Shown: in pieces, positions 1-11,969 of the stretch
Layout of the letters: each line of letters starts with the position of its first letter
How positions within the stretch are numbered: the first letter of the stretch is position 1
Assembly (NCBI GenBank): GCA_965153455.1
Contig: OZ234502.1
Coordinates: 8,215,495 to 8,279,494, forward strand
Length of the DNA stretch: 64,000 nt
Reading direction: 5' to 3'
From: Sphagnum compactum
Lineage: Eukaryota; Bryophyta; Sphagnopsida; Sphagnales
Program-made: the position numbers and the translations under genes
Notes under the pieces: generated by a model
Databases searched by the model: none
The model's input: only the letters and a program-made list of their open reading frames with translations
Told to the model about the DNA's origin: nothing

Positions 1-1450
1 GCACAATAGAGCTCACTGACTAAATTGTCAAATAACTCTTCCTGTTGTTGAGCTTCTTTTGGAAAAAAATTGTTGTCAGAACTCGCAATCGTCAGTATTA
101 ATAATCGTTGCAAGACCAAAGACTAATTAGAGGCTTTGCTGGGCCACCAGCATCAAAGCCTCCGAAATTCAAACATAGGATAATAGCATCTTTAGCAATT
201 TGGTGACTGAGGTGGGATGGGTATCAGGCTTTCAGACGAACCTACTCATGGTTCTGGCTTTGAGAAATGTTACCATTTTCAGGTGTAAGATCCCACCACT
301 CTTAAGGAGTAGGCCTGAGAGCCCTCGTCTTTTCAAAAAGCCTGGGGAGAGAACAGTTCCCTTCAGGCTTTCTTGCTTTCTTGAAGAACAGATGTAATAT
401 TTTCCAGTGGTACACAGGTTTCTTGCAGGCTTTGAAACATGCAGTGCAATATGATTTGAGCTCTAGACACAGAGAGATGGAACTGGTCAATTGTATTACT
501 GACACTTTGTTTGCAAAGCTGCTGTTATCTCTTCAGGAAACTGTCCACTGGATTCTCCAATAAAACAAATTCAAATGCCTTGAGTAACCTCTAAACCCAC
601 TGTCACCAAAAAGGATGCAACATGAAGCTTCAAACAAGCACATGGTTGCCTATCAGAGAGTGTCATGATTCATACATCAATCTTTAATTCAGTACAATTA
701 ATTCCAATAATTACATTCTTATTTTACTATGGAGTTAAGAGTGTTTAAGGAAAAATAATATTCAAAATAAAAGCAAGTGCAAATCAAAGCAGGATACCCA
801 TGTTTCATGCTTATACTGATCCTCTAATGAACTTGAAACCCTTCACTACAATTTCACAAATGCGGAGAAAGAAGGGAGGAGCATTGGAAATGCAAGAGCT
901 AACTTGCAATTGATGCAAACTTGAATGCTGGAGGATAAACTGAAGGAGCTGGGCTTGGATGCAGAAGCTTTCAATTGAAGAGCCCACTTGTAAGCAGGAG
1001 CTCCAATAATTCAGCCCCAATAAAGGAGCTTGCTTGTAGGTCAAAAGGGGCTCATATGTGATGCAACGGCTAATTTAACAGATCCAAATATAAAGTTCAC
1101 ATCCATGGTATCACCTGAACAGTGAGAAAATCATGCCAAGCCTCCAATCCTTTGCATTAACAAAACCTCTTTGTGAGGTGCCTCTTCCTCACCATCCACC
1201 ACCTAAGCAACTCTCTAATTTCTTGTATCTGTACTGGATTGATACAATTGCAACTGAGGCACCTCACAAGGACTCGTTGCCTCATGATCAAGTTAAAACA
1301 TTGAATCTGGACCCATAGTGAAAGAAAAGCAGTTGTGTTCGGACAGAACATCAGTTGAGACCCCAAACATCTGCATGCTGCTGTAGGCCTAACCACACAT
1401 GAGATAATGCTCAAAAGTAATTCAATACTGCTAGTTTTTCAGCATACCTC
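1..1450. other. Downstream flank of the PDI gene, no gene recognised
   Basis: Lies 3' of the PDI stop codon on the minus strand, so its right part should hold the 3' UTR and polyadenylation signals. Short open frames exist on both strands but none shows a recognisable motif, and no splice-linked set of exons could be built. A minus-strand frame around 75-230 is open for a few dozen codons, but it has no homology that I recognise. Confidence 0.4.
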
Positions 1451-4400
1451 CTAACTATCCCTATCCAGTATGGTCGATAGAATATTCTTCTTCACTGTGA
1501 ACTCATCCACTTTATTTGGGTTGACAGACTGCACATGACCAGCACACATTACATTCAGTACTAACATTTACATTATCTCATGAGCAGATCAACTGAGTCT
1601 TTCGTGTAAGGGCACATTCGAAAAGAGAATGCAACTTACCCCAGAAAGCAAGCGTGACACTCGATCAGCTTCCTTCTTCACATAACCATCACCTTTTTCG
1701 ATTATACTTTTCAAGACCTTCAAGTAGACTTTCCCATACCTGTCATTCAACCAAATTCTGTCAGGAGGTGATGCAAATGGAAATGCAGAACATTTTGATG
1801 CCCACCTCAGATTCACTGTTCCATAAATGCTAGGCAGGTCAATAGGAAGTTGCAGATTATATTTCCGCTTGTGCATGTTAGTGAACAATAGGCCTTACAC
1901 ACAAGAAGCATGCTTTGAGCAGCAGACATACCCAGCAGCTGCACCTTCCAGCTTGGAGGCTTCCTCTTCTGCCTTCTTTAGAATGTTACTTCGCTCCTCT
2001 GGCTTTGCAGACAAAAACTCAGTAACGATTTCATCCAAACTGGAGACCTTCCCAGCCTGCAAACACCAGCATCAGCTCACCGTATGCCTGAACCATGATA
2101 CAAGTAAGGCAAGCCGTCAACTAGCATTGCTTTTATAGAAATAAGACATTATTAGAGTTCTCAGACATAAGGAAAAACTTACATTATCATTCAGCCCGCC
2201 TGTGGTAGTGCGTGAAGAGCCAGTTTTCTCATTCAAGAAGTCTACAAATCCTTCTAGTGTTCTGCTAGTATCATAGTCCTCACCATCCTTGTTGTTTTTG
2301 GGGAAAAACTTCAGAGTAGGATAACCACTCACTCCATACCTGTAAATTAAAAGATGCAAATTTACTTCAGGCAACTGAAAATGGTACAACCTCTGAATGT
2401 CAACAGATGAGCCTCAATCAAAACAGAGACATTTCTATATGCAAGTCCAGAACAGGGGACCACATACGGAAAAATGAGGGAAAAAAGGTCACCCATCTAT
2501 GATTCCATTGTTAGTGAATAACCTTTATGATTAGCTGTGAAGAGCAAAAAGATTTGATTCCAAAACATTTGAGAAACAGATTTGACACCTTAAACGGTCC
2601 ACAAAAACCACCATGGAAAGTACAGAAGAGATTTGAAAAGTCTGCAAAAGGACATACTTTTCACCAAGACCACCGTGTGCATCAGCATCAAGTTTAGCGA
2701 TCACAACATCCTTCTCACCCTTGTAAGCTGCTGCCACTTTCTCATATACCTGCACATAAAGCTCTCCCACTAAAATTACAAAATGACTGGATACTACTGC
2801 CTCGGGAAAGTCAAGCCTATCAGAGAATGGGACTTACTATCCAACCTGATCCAAATGTGTGACAGGCTAAAGTTTTGAACTTACAGGGGCAAGACTCTTG
2901 CAGTGACCACACCTGCATTCAAGATGACACCCACAAGAACAAACATAGACACTGAATCAGCAATGTGTGGGACAACAAATGAATGTGTCTACACCAAATT
3001 TCATAGTAGAACATTGACTACCAGACACCTGCCTGCCTCTCAAGGCTCGCAGATAGAATGGTGCAAGGACATTTAAGGTCTGAAAAGTCAAGAATTTCTT
3101 GAACATACCAAGGTGCATAGAATTCCACTAGAACATCTTTTGAGGTGTCCAGAACAATTTTGTCAAAATTTGCTGGAGTTAATACCACAACTTCTGATGG
3201 CGCTGCTGTGACTTTTCCTCGTGTACCTGCTGAATATTTGGTCATTCTCATTGGGTTCTAGCAAAGTCTTCTGAGAGAATGCAAATCACCAACCTCAGAA
3301 AATCCAACTGTTGAACAACCAATAACCATATGAATATTATGTTCTGATAGACAACAAACCATTATGCAAATCCTCAATTTCCACTAATGGGAACAACTCA
3401 AAGGATTGAAGGATGCTAACCAGCTTCATTGTTAACAAACTCCACCAATGCATCAACAGTGCGGCCACCTGAATAGCTGTACATGACCAAAATTGAAATC
3501 TCTTAAGTGCATATGCCCAAAAAACCAAAGATTGGTGCTTAAAATCCACTGTCTACAGTTCATGTTCATGATGCTACCAAATGTAATACCCTAGGTGCTG
3601 AACCAAGCTCATCACCAAGAACAGACCCTCAATGCAAAAGTTTGTAACATACTCTTTAGGTTCCAGAGAGCCCTTTGGAAACCACTTGATGGTAGGAAAT
3701 CCTGTAACCCCAAACTTGGAGCACAGTGGTTTGTGATCATCACAGTCCACCTGGAGCAAACACATACATCACAACATAGCCCAATTACAAACTCCTGGGG
3801 ATAATTTTGGAAGCTGCTAAGGAAAAAACACAACACTGATACACAACATAAAAGTACCCAGACCCATAAAGTAAGAACCCCACAATAAACAAAAGAAAGA
3901 GAAACTAGTCATACACCCATACATCTCAAAGGCGGATGATGACATCCCACATTGAACCTCTGTAGTGGCCAGGTGTAGTATTGTTGCACAGTGTGCTTTC
4001 ACTACCTAATTGCCTTAGTTGCAGCTAAGTGTGGTTGGCCCAGTGAGGGTAGAAACCCAACACAATAGAGTAGAAAGGTTTCACAATACATCTTACAACT
4101 GGTATTTTGCTGTGCCATCTGACCTACAGGTACTATGCAGCTGCATGAAAGCAGTATATCTTTACAATATTGTATCATGAAGGCACCAGACAATCACAAA
4201 GGACCTGATGAAATTTAGTTGAGATCCTAGGCAGATGCTAATGAGAATCTCAAGGCTCAGATGAGGTTTCCCTGTCTCCTCCTAATTCTCAACACTGGTG
4301 ATCAAACTTTTTCTACCAGATCTAGCTAAAGCCTTCACAAGTGAGAGGGGGGTTAAGAATAAAATGCAGATGCAAATTCAGCTCAATGTTGAACACTCAT

Positions 4401-5282
4401 TTCATGTTCAACATGATGGCCTATATGAAAGGGATCTGAAATCGAGTCTGGATCATTACTCCTTTATAGCTACACAAATGTAACAGACACACTGCAACAA
4501 GTACACAGAATAACAATAGAAAGTGGACAAATTTCGAGAAGATGTCTTTTTTTTGTGTGTGACCGACAGGATAGCCTTGGCAGCAGCATCCAGGTAGGGT
4601 TGAGAGTGGCGGCTTTTTTTACCTTGGCGATCAAGACATCCTTGTTTGACTTGAAGGCTTCTCCTAGCTTCTCAAACTCGGGAGCCAACTTCTTGCAATG
4701 TCCACACCTGAAGAGTACCAGAGCAAGGGAAAAAAAACACGAATTTTTTTATTATTGAAACTGTGAGTCTGCCAAAAGAATCCATGAAATTAGAACCAAT
4801 CGACATACAAGAAAATGCAAAAAAACTATGAACCTAAACAAGAAATCACATATCAAAACACGAGCAGTAAAGAAATCACAGATTAAAACACGATCAATGA
4901 AGAAATCGCAGATGAAAACACAATCAGACTTTCGTCTTCTTCTCCTGGCCCAAGGCAAGGCTGTTCCTCGTGTCAGGTGGAACCTAATCGCAAATCAATC
5001 TGAAGCAGAGAACCATTGTAACTGAAACTGGAACATTCTCTCAAATTTCAAAACGGGGAAGGGAAGCAAAAGGAGAGAACGAGAAGAAGCTTACCAAGGG
5101 GCGTAAAACTCGACGAGAGCCGCTTTATCTTTCCCTACAGCATCGTCAAAAGTCTTGGCCGTAAGCGCCACCACATGCTGCTCATCTGCTGCTGCTGCTG
5201 CTGTAGTAATAAAGAACGGCAACGAAGCTGCCGCAGCTACGATCACCGACAACAGCAACAAAACAACTGATCTCATCACCAT
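1451..5282 (-). CDS. PDIL2-1: Protein disulfide isomerase, PDIL2-1 (UNE5) type
   Basis: ER-lumen thiol oxidoreductase that forms and rearranges disulfides in secretory proteins. Eleven exons join in frame to 374 aa: 5282-5095, 4707-4623, 3750-3653, 3476-3421, 3226-3109, 2912-2885, 2749-2658, 2339-2183, 2056-1932, 1739-1640, 1528-1451; all junctions are GT-AG and every phase closes. Residues 1 to about 30 are a hydrophobic, Ala-rich signal peptide beginning [11 protein letters not shown]. Two thioredoxin domains follow, each with an intact WCGHCK active site split by an intron at the Trp codon. The C-terminal roughly 120 residues match the helical ERp29c/PDI-D domain of plant PDIL2-1. Length and domain order match Arabidopsis PDIL2-1. 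There is no KDEL/HDEL: the protein ends ILDRDS, as usual for this subfamily, which relies on the D domain. The start is the first ATG before the signal peptide; a second Met two codons later is equally usable. Confidence 0.95.
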
Positions 5283-5720
5283 AACTACAAACCTTTTTTT
5301 TCCTCGCGTGCGATGGCGAACCTCTCGACCACAAAACACAAAAGAAACAACACACACTGCGATTTCCACAAAACGCACAACGAAGTCGCTCGGAACTCAA
5401 ATAGACGAAGGAAGAACAGAGAACAGAGAACAGAGGCAGGCAGGACTTTCTTTATACATAGCAACTTCTTACTTAACTTTCCACGGTCTCGATTAGCTTG
5501 ACCGCAGATCGGACGGCAAAAGAATTCACCTTACACCGGCCTGAGATCTGCTTACAATGTCGCAATTTGACCAATTGGAAGTAAGCTAGTTACGTCGATC
5601 GGGACCTGCTTCGCCTATCTATTTTCGACACGTGGGTCAGGACGTGGACTCAAGCCAAGGACTTGTCGTCACCTCACTTACAAGACTTGACAATTCCCCC
5701 CCATCCTCCCTCTACAAGAT
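5283..5720 (-). promoter_or_regulatory. PDI 5' flank with paired ACGTGG motifs
   Basis: Upstream of the PDI start. CACGTGGG near 5629-5636 and GACGTGGA near 5641-5648 are two ACGTGG cores 12 bp apart, about 350 bp from the ATG; CCACGG near 5481 and a CCAATTGG near 5571 also occur. ACGT-core and CCACG motifs are bound by plant unfolded-protein-response bZIP factors (bZIP28/bZIP60), and PDI genes are classic targets. The spacing does not match a strict ERSE (CCAAT-N9-CCACG), so this is a motif-level inference. No clear TATA box was assigned. Confidence 0.4.
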
Positions 5721-6814
5721 TTGGCCTTCTTTGTTTTTTGCTTCGTCTCTTTGCTTCGTGTATGTGTGATCCGGTACAATTTCCTTTCACTTGGGTGCAC
5801 CTGTGAGGGGTTTTTTATTAGGTGCAAATTTTCATGCAGCCGCCGAAGGAAAAAGCTCTGGAAGATGCTCTGGAAAAGAGAGAGAATATTGGACTATTAA
5901 TTCAGAATCAGAATCTCTGACCAATTGGCTATAGCCTTTCAGGCATCAACATGAATGTGTTAAAATGGTCATGTAATGCTACTAGATCTGATCTGTGCTC
6001 CCTGCGACATAGATACCTTCATTTGGAGCAGGAAGACCTTGACATCTGGAAGTACTTCCTCATACTATGTAGTCAGCTTTCAGTAGGAGGTTATTGATGT
6101 CGGACTAATTTGTTCACTTCAGCTACAGCAATCCTACACCACAAGGTGCGTGCAAAATGGCAGTAACAGGTAGGCAGTAAGCAAAAGTCTCTGACCCCAG
6201 TGCAAATGGGCATCATAATGTAGTTGCATCCCAAAATTACAACCCTCAAATACACCTGTGACCTTTTTCTGGCAACACTATAGCCTGTGCTAAGGAAGAA
6301 CTTTCTCAACTGCCTGCACCTAGCCAACACTACTTAGCTCTACAGATTTGATTCTCATTCTTAAGACCTCTCTCCTCAATTGCCTGTGCCTAGCCAACCC
6401 CAACTTTAGCTCTCTAGAGTTTGTTTATTATTCTCACCAAGAGGTTATTCAAGAAGAAGCTTTCTTCTTGATGACTTAAGAACCCTCAAATCTATCTGCC
6501 CATCAGCATAGCTCCTCTCAATGGCTATCCCAACAATTTCACGCACTCTTGATTGAGATACAAGAAAATCATCCCAATTAACTTGTTCCACAGTTTTGAG
6601 ATGACTAGTCTGCTGACAGAGTCCTATGTGACCACCTGTAAGTTTCAGTTTAGTTTCTTCATGAGTTGTCTGTATGTAGGGGCTTGTGAAGCCAATTCTT
6701 CAGGGAAGGGAGATTTCAGAACTGCTTGAAGAGTTCCAACCTTGTATCATGCCTTGTGTGGACTCGTCCTCTCACATGTTGCTAACAAAATATTGGGGAG
6801 AAACTGAAGCCCAG
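5721..6814. other. Intergenic, between PDI promoter and TL20.3 3' end
   Basis: Both neighbours are on the minus strand, so the right part should contain the TL20.3 3' UTR. Two near-identical short stretches (about 6295-6345 and 6370-6420, sharing a CTCAACTGCCTG-like phrase followed by CACCTAGCCAAC) form a weak local duplication of about 70 bp. No coding region recognised. Confidence 0.4.
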
Positions 6815-9800
6815 TTACTCACAGAGGAGCGTTTCTCGTGTGGCATTGCCGGTAATAGGGTTAACCCTGCAAAATACAACAATGACCATTACATGACTGA
6901 TTCAATGACGTTATCCAGTGCAATTATAGCTGAGGCACAAAATAACTTCTATAATGAAGGGTTTCCAGGGCCCCCTTCACAAGCCTTTGTTGTAAGGTCC
7001 TCATATGGGCTAATTATAAGGAGTTCAAAAGACAATGGACTGCAATCCTTCTATAGCCCCATGCCTCAACTTTGCTGAAAGCTTTGCTCTGCTTAAATGT
7101 GCAATATTTAGCCATTCATTTGTGACTTGTCTATCCCTCCTTTAGGCTGCAACACACCCCCAAATAGTGACAAAGGTTGAAGAGTTGCATAAATGCAGGA
7201 GGCACATACCCATCTGCCACTTTGCACAAATCCTTTCGTTGGTCATCCCTCCAGTATACTTCAGTAAAGTCTGGCAAACACAACAGTTGGGCTATATTTC
7301 AGCACAATCCCAACCAGAAAAAAATGAAACTTGAATATGTTATGTTTGCACTGACAAAGATTGGAAGTTGGTGATACTTTTGATTGGAACACTGTTATGA
7401 GGCAAAATTTGAGAATAATGACTGCTTGTGACATACCAGCACCAGTGATGACAGCACCCTTGAATGAAGTGTTTCCAGTGACTAGTGCTCCTTCGAGATT
7501 GGCATTAGTGAGATTGGCCTGCTCTTGTGCATGGAAGGCAAAATTAAGCCATGACAAAAGAGACCTACGCATTGAGTTTGGTTGGTTAACATACTCTATG
7601 TTTCCTGTGGAAACTACATCAACATGAAACAGGATTCCTCTTTATGTGACCTTGGATTGACCCAACCAGTCTTTACATTTGCACAAGCATAAAACTTGCT
7701 GGTTACCTTTTGTGCATTTGCCAAAGAAAAATCAGCCCCTCGGAGATCTGCATCTGATAAGTCAGCCCCTGTTACAGAAAATTCCAATCAGAAGGTCCAC
7801 CCATCCATGATATACTCTGGATTATTCCCACTTAACACCAAGAAAAGAGTAGTCTCTTGCAGAAAGAAGCATCCATCTCAAGGCACTAAAATTTCAGATC
7901 CTGGCTGAAGTGCAGACACCTGTTCAAGGCTCTAGTCCCTTGTAAAGAATTTGCCTCCAGCTTGTTTTTAAATGAGCAGGATGATGATAATAACCTGTGA
8001 GATCAGAGTCAAAGAAACTGGCTCCCAACAATTTCGCTCCCTTGAAGTTTGCCTGGCGTAGAATAGACTGCACACACCAACTGTGTCAAGTTCTGTGTGC
8101 TGACAAGAAAAGTGCAAATAAGGCTAATGAGCTTAGCCACATGCAATTCAGTGGTTCTACAACAACCTGCATTCTTGAACCTTCCCTGAACCTAGAAAAG
8201 CATACAATATAGAAGGAAGCAGACAGACTGCACATACTGTTTTGAAGTCCTGCTTGTTCAGTGTCCGGCCACTGAAGTCCTTTCCTGTTAGGTCTTGGCC
8301 CCGTGTTACCTCAGATCCATATGGACCTCCTCCCTGTTTTGCACACAAATAAAGTTTGTCAATGCAAAATCTAGTTGTTCTATTGGAACAATTGCTACTC
8401 TCACTAGAGACACTGTAGGTTTTCTATTTTTTTACTTAACATGTACACACCTTGTATGCTTGGGCAGGCTCAGAGTCTGTGTAACAGAGAGCTGCAGCTG
8501 CAAGAGCAATCAAACCTGCACGTCCAAACTTTTGCAATCCTGCAAACTCCCAGTTTCGGTCATTGCGTGGCGCCTGTGCCACCACAAGTTGCAGGACAGC
8601 CATCCTTCAATATGCATTGCATTAACAGAATTCAGCAAAGAGGGTGTGTAATAGAGTAACATGAACTTGTTTGTTACCAGTGATAGAGAGTACACAACAG
8701 TCGACACTGATATAACAGGAGGAGATTTAGGTCTATAGTACATATATCTATGCAATTACATAGGAAACCCACAATAACACTTTGAACGCATTATGTCAGT
8801 TCCAGCAAAACCAAAACAAACATGATAAGCATAGTGTGGTTATATCCTTGTGAGTGCCACTCACAAAATATCAGATCATAACCTTCCTCATGAATGGCAG
8901 TGACTAACTGCTGTTACTCCCAACTGAATTCATCAGCTCTTGATCATGGGATCATGGGTGTACACAAATATATACTAATCTGCTAAAGATTTCAGGCAAA
9001 CAATTATACTAGAATTCATGTCCCAAGTTTCTGTTGCATTTCTGGAAGCAACAGGATGACTCAGGTGTGATGTCACCTAACCTTTAAGAGACACAACTAA
9101 CACCAAAAGAAAATAGAGATTTAGATCTCAAGTAGCATCATAGTCAGTGATGAAGAGGATCAAGCAAAGTAATTTCAAGATGACAGGCTTTGGTGTATAC
9201 ACCCTAAACCATCCTCCCAAAGAGAATGCACTCAGTGGAACTGATTTCAGATTCATGGTGGGCAGAGTATTACTCTATGTGGTGAAGAGCTCCATATGAT
9301 GATGGAAGGAGGCAGAGGAGAAAACAGAATCGTGAGAGCAAGAGAAAGAAAGCAATGGATGAAAGAAAAGAAAGCGGTAAGAAGAGAACACATGAAAAGA
9401 AAAAACATTGGAAGCTTTGGACAAAACATTTGACAGCTACTGGAACTTGTAAGTTAGCTCAACTTCTGCTAGCTTCGCACTGACTTCATAGCTCCCAACA
9501 GTGGATAAAGCGAAATCAGCTTCTCTGACTCAGAAGACACAGTCTTAAAGAGAGCCTTAGACACTGACGGTAGGAATAAAAGTAAGCAAAAGTAGATAAA
9601 CCAGCTGTGGCTCCTCATGTTTGCTTGCATGGATGCATTCCTCACCAGTCCATCTTCCTCTTATAAAGTGCTCCAATGCTTCCAAAGGACTCATCAAAGT
9701 AAGCAAAAGGAGATAAACAGACTGAATCAGTTGCCTGCCCATGGCTCCTGGTGCTTGCTTGTATGCAAGCATCCCGTGCCGGTCCACCTTCCTCTCATAA

Positions 9801-10105
9801 AATGCTTCAATGCTTCCAAAGGACTCATCCTATTCTTATCTTGGAAGGGATAATATACGAGACGAAAAACATAAAGGGAAAAAAAGATTTCTGACCGGCT
9901 TGTTGTCGTGCTCTTCAGCCGCATCTTTCCAGCGAGGCGCATCCCGCGAGCACTCCAGAGACAAAGAAGCGGGACAAGATGGAGCTACTGCTGACTGCGT
10001 CTGTTGCACATGGTTTGAGGATGATACTGAATTGTTCTCAGACGCTGCTCCAGGCGGAATTAGTGCTCTCAATGCAGACAGACAGACGGCGGAAAAAGTT
10101 GCCAT
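6815..10105 (-). CDS. TL20.3: Thylakoid lumen pentapeptide-repeat protein TL20.3
   Basis: Nuclear-encoded chloroplast protein of the thylakoid lumen; its biochemical role is not established. Eight exons join in frame to 252 aa: 10105-9896, 8573-8451, 8333-8238, 8067-7995, 7768-7707, 7518-7437, 7270-7210, 6866-6815. Residues 1-70 are a Ser/Ala-rich stromal transit peptide. Residues about 90-110 form a hydrophobic thylakoid-transfer segment ending in PAQA, a typical lumenal peptidase site; no twin arginine precedes it. From about residue 112 the mature protein begins GGGPYGSEVTRGQDL, followed by tandem A(D/N)Lxx pentapeptides (for example ANFKGAKLLGASFFD, ADLSDADLRGADFS, NLTNANLEGA) to about residue 219, then a C-terminal segment with two conserved Cys ending TLLCE. 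This matches Arabidopsis At1g12250. Intron 1 (8574-9895) is long and repeat-filled; its donor GTCAGA is weak but keeps the frame. Confidence 0.93.
8780..9110 (+). repeat. Dispersed repeat copy 1, in TL20.3 intron 1
   Basis: Shares a series of ordered phrases with 33000-33375 and 52480-52680, all in the same orientation: ACACTTTGA, CTTGTGAGTGCCACTCAC, TCATGAATGGCAGTGAC, TTCATCAGCTCTTGA. With the 33-kb copy it also shares a tail containing a Ctg-ttgcatttc / aacaggatgactcag-like stretch and TAAGAGAC. No terminal inverted repeats or poly-A tail were found, so its class is unknown. Confidence 0.6.
9582..9830 (+). repeat. Tandem duplication in TL20.3 intron 1
   Basis: Two imperfect copies of a 117-134 bp unit. 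Each starts with AGTAAGCAAAAG, passes through GGCTCCT...TGCTTGC and ends with GCTTCCAAAGGACTCATC (first copy end near 9694, second near 9829). Confidence 0.75.
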
Positions 10106-10706
10106 TGAAAATCACTCCCCAAAAACTCAGGACAAGCAGAAAACCAGAGATGATACTTAAGCCTGAACCTCCTTCCACCCTGTGGCCGCATGCAATCCCG
10201 GCAATTCACATAATAAGGGCTGAATTGAACGAAACTCCACTCGAACACGCTTGAGACAAACCACGAACTTAATATCTCTTGTTTCAAAATCTCTGATCAC
10301 AGGTGACGACGGACGGAAGCCGCCGTTGACAAAGGGAAACAAAACCACGAACTTCTTTTTCTTCTTCTTTCTTACAAAATCTTCGATATCACAGGTTTGA
10401 CGACGGAAGGAAGCCTATAGAGAAAGGAAATCAAAAAAACTTGTGGAAACACAAACAAAAAACCTTCTGTAAACCACAAATACTTACCGAAAAAAGAAGC
10501 CTGAGATCTCCCAAAAAAAGGAGTGACTCAGGGCTTTGTCAGGTGGCTCTCGGTGACTGGCCCCGCAAGGATAAAGCGATGGGCCATCCGCTCCTACAAC
10601 ACCCACCACCGCACCATATCCACATTCTTCTCCCCCACGACGACCATCGCTGAAGCGGAAATGCGCGCTGCCTACCTACGTCCAACAACAAGACCGCCTA
10701 AATGGT
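10106..10706. other. TL20.3 5' flank
   Basis: Upstream of the TL20.3 start. Contains two related stretches (about 10260-10340 and 10370-10430) sharing TCACAGGT-GACGACGGA-GGAAGCC, a local duplication of roughly 95 bp in the promoter or 5' UTR. No TATA box was assigned with confidence and no coding region is seen. Confidence 0.4.
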
Positions 10707-10880
10707 CTGTTCGTTGGGGTCGCCTGTTTTGTTCGTTGGGAACGCATGGACACACATTCTGTTCATTTGGAACTCCTGTTATTTTCGTTGGGAACTCACT
10801 TTATGTTCATCGGAGACACATGTTCTGTCCGTTGGGAACGCTTGTTTTCTGTTCATTGGGAACTCATGTTCTGTTCGTTG
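10707..10880 (+). repeat. Minisatellite, GTTCRTTGGGAAC units
   Basis: About seven imperfect units of 20-29 bp, each built on TGTTCGTTGGGAAC followed by a short spacer such as TCATGTTCT. Varying spacers show the array is old. A distantly similar phrase family (GTTCCCAATGG) occurs on the other strand near 42955-43010. Confidence 0.75.
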
Positions 10881-10934
10881 ATAATACCAAGGTGATGTCG
10901 ACTCAGTTGGGTTTTCATCCACAACTGAGTTGTA

Positions 10935-11151
10935 ACCGGTTTCTCGACTGCATTGTCTAACGTGTCACTTCATCATTGGTCTAGAGGAGGGGGGTTATAT
11001 CACATAATTTTCTCCCTTCTCTCCTCCAGTTTTTAGTTTTTACCTACCAAGTCGAGAAACCGGTCATGCCCAGTAACCAGCGGGAGGAGCCAGATTATTG
11101 AAATAGTCTCAGCGCATTTGCACCTCAACTATTTCAATAATCCAGCTCCTC
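10935..11151. repeat. Nested inverted repeats
   Basis: Two stem pairs. ACCGGTTTCTCGACT at 10935-10949 is the exact reverse complement of 11050-11064. A second hairpin has arms 11084-11106 and 11129-11151 (about 21 of 23 pairing, GAGGAGCCAGATTATTGAAA on the left) around a loop of about 22 bp. These may be termini of small foldback elements. Confidence 0.75.
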
Positions 11152-11167
11152 TAACCAGTTATCTAAT

Positions 11168-11460
11168 GTTGTAGTACCTTTACCATTTCGGAATAAATTA
11201 AATTATTTTTCATTTTGTCGAACTTTTGAAACATTATTTATTATTTGTGTCAAAATTTTAATAATATCAAAATTTCCATTGTCAAGGATAATGACTTAAA
11301 ATTAAGATAGTCTAGACACATTAAATTGTTTCATAACATTCACAAGAGCATGTCTATTATTTTGTATAACCGTTGTTAAAACCATTTATTCAGAATTTTA
11401 AAAAATGCCAAAGTTAAGATTTAATTAATTATTCAACAGTTGTCAAGGCCACCCAGTGAA
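11168..11460 (-). mobile_element. Small TIR element, family A copy 1 (decayed)
   Basis: Begins TAGTACCTTTACCATTTC. Read on the minus strand it aligns over nearly its full length with 30728-31052: shared TTGAATAATTAATT, CTTAACTTTGGCA, CTTGTGAATGTTATG and TTTAATGTGTCTA in the same order. The right terminus is degraded. Nonautonomous: no coding capacity. See the copies at 30728 and 41245. Confidence 0.65.
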
Positions 11461-11969
11461 CTATCGAGTTTTGAAAAAAATAAAATAAGGGAGCACAGGA
11501 TAAAATCTTATCACTCTCCTTAATTAAAAAAGCTTCAACACAAAGGGGATTGTCAAATTTTAGTAGGACAACTTCATCAACTTTCTATAGAAACAAACCT
11601 GAAACAAACATGCAAGGAAGAATATTCACATACAAAAAATCAAAATACTCCAAACATATGAAAGAAAACAACTACACATAAAATTCTACGTATAAAAAGT
11701 ATGGTAGGAAAAAGTAATTTTACTTTAGAAAATATTCTCATGTACAGTCCACAAAAGGACAGAGCTTTAAATACCTCCAAGAAAGAACACAGAAATGGTG
11801 GAACATGTAGTAAAGCCTAATCCCAAAAAAATTGGTCTGAAATATATGTAGTGTAAATCGGAAGTATAAATCAGTTTTGGTAAAAAGGTTTTCGATAGAG
11901 TAAAATTGGTAAAGGAAATTCAGTAAGGAAAATAAGTTTCGATAAAATATTGGTAAAATATCGATTTTT

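Noticed and set aside
3646-3660. Non-canonical intron in the PDI gene
   Set aside because: A naive join seemed to need a TT donor, but a GTATGT donor at 3652 with the acceptor before 3476 restores the frame as EPKDYSGGRT.
6686-7078. 130-codon plus-strand open frame
   Set aside because: Overlaps the last TL20.3 exon on the other strand; no motif, and the minus-strand exon is strongly supported.
10700-10880. CRISPR-like array
   Set aside because: The repeats are degenerate, spacers are irregular and the genome is a plant's; an ordinary minisatellite.
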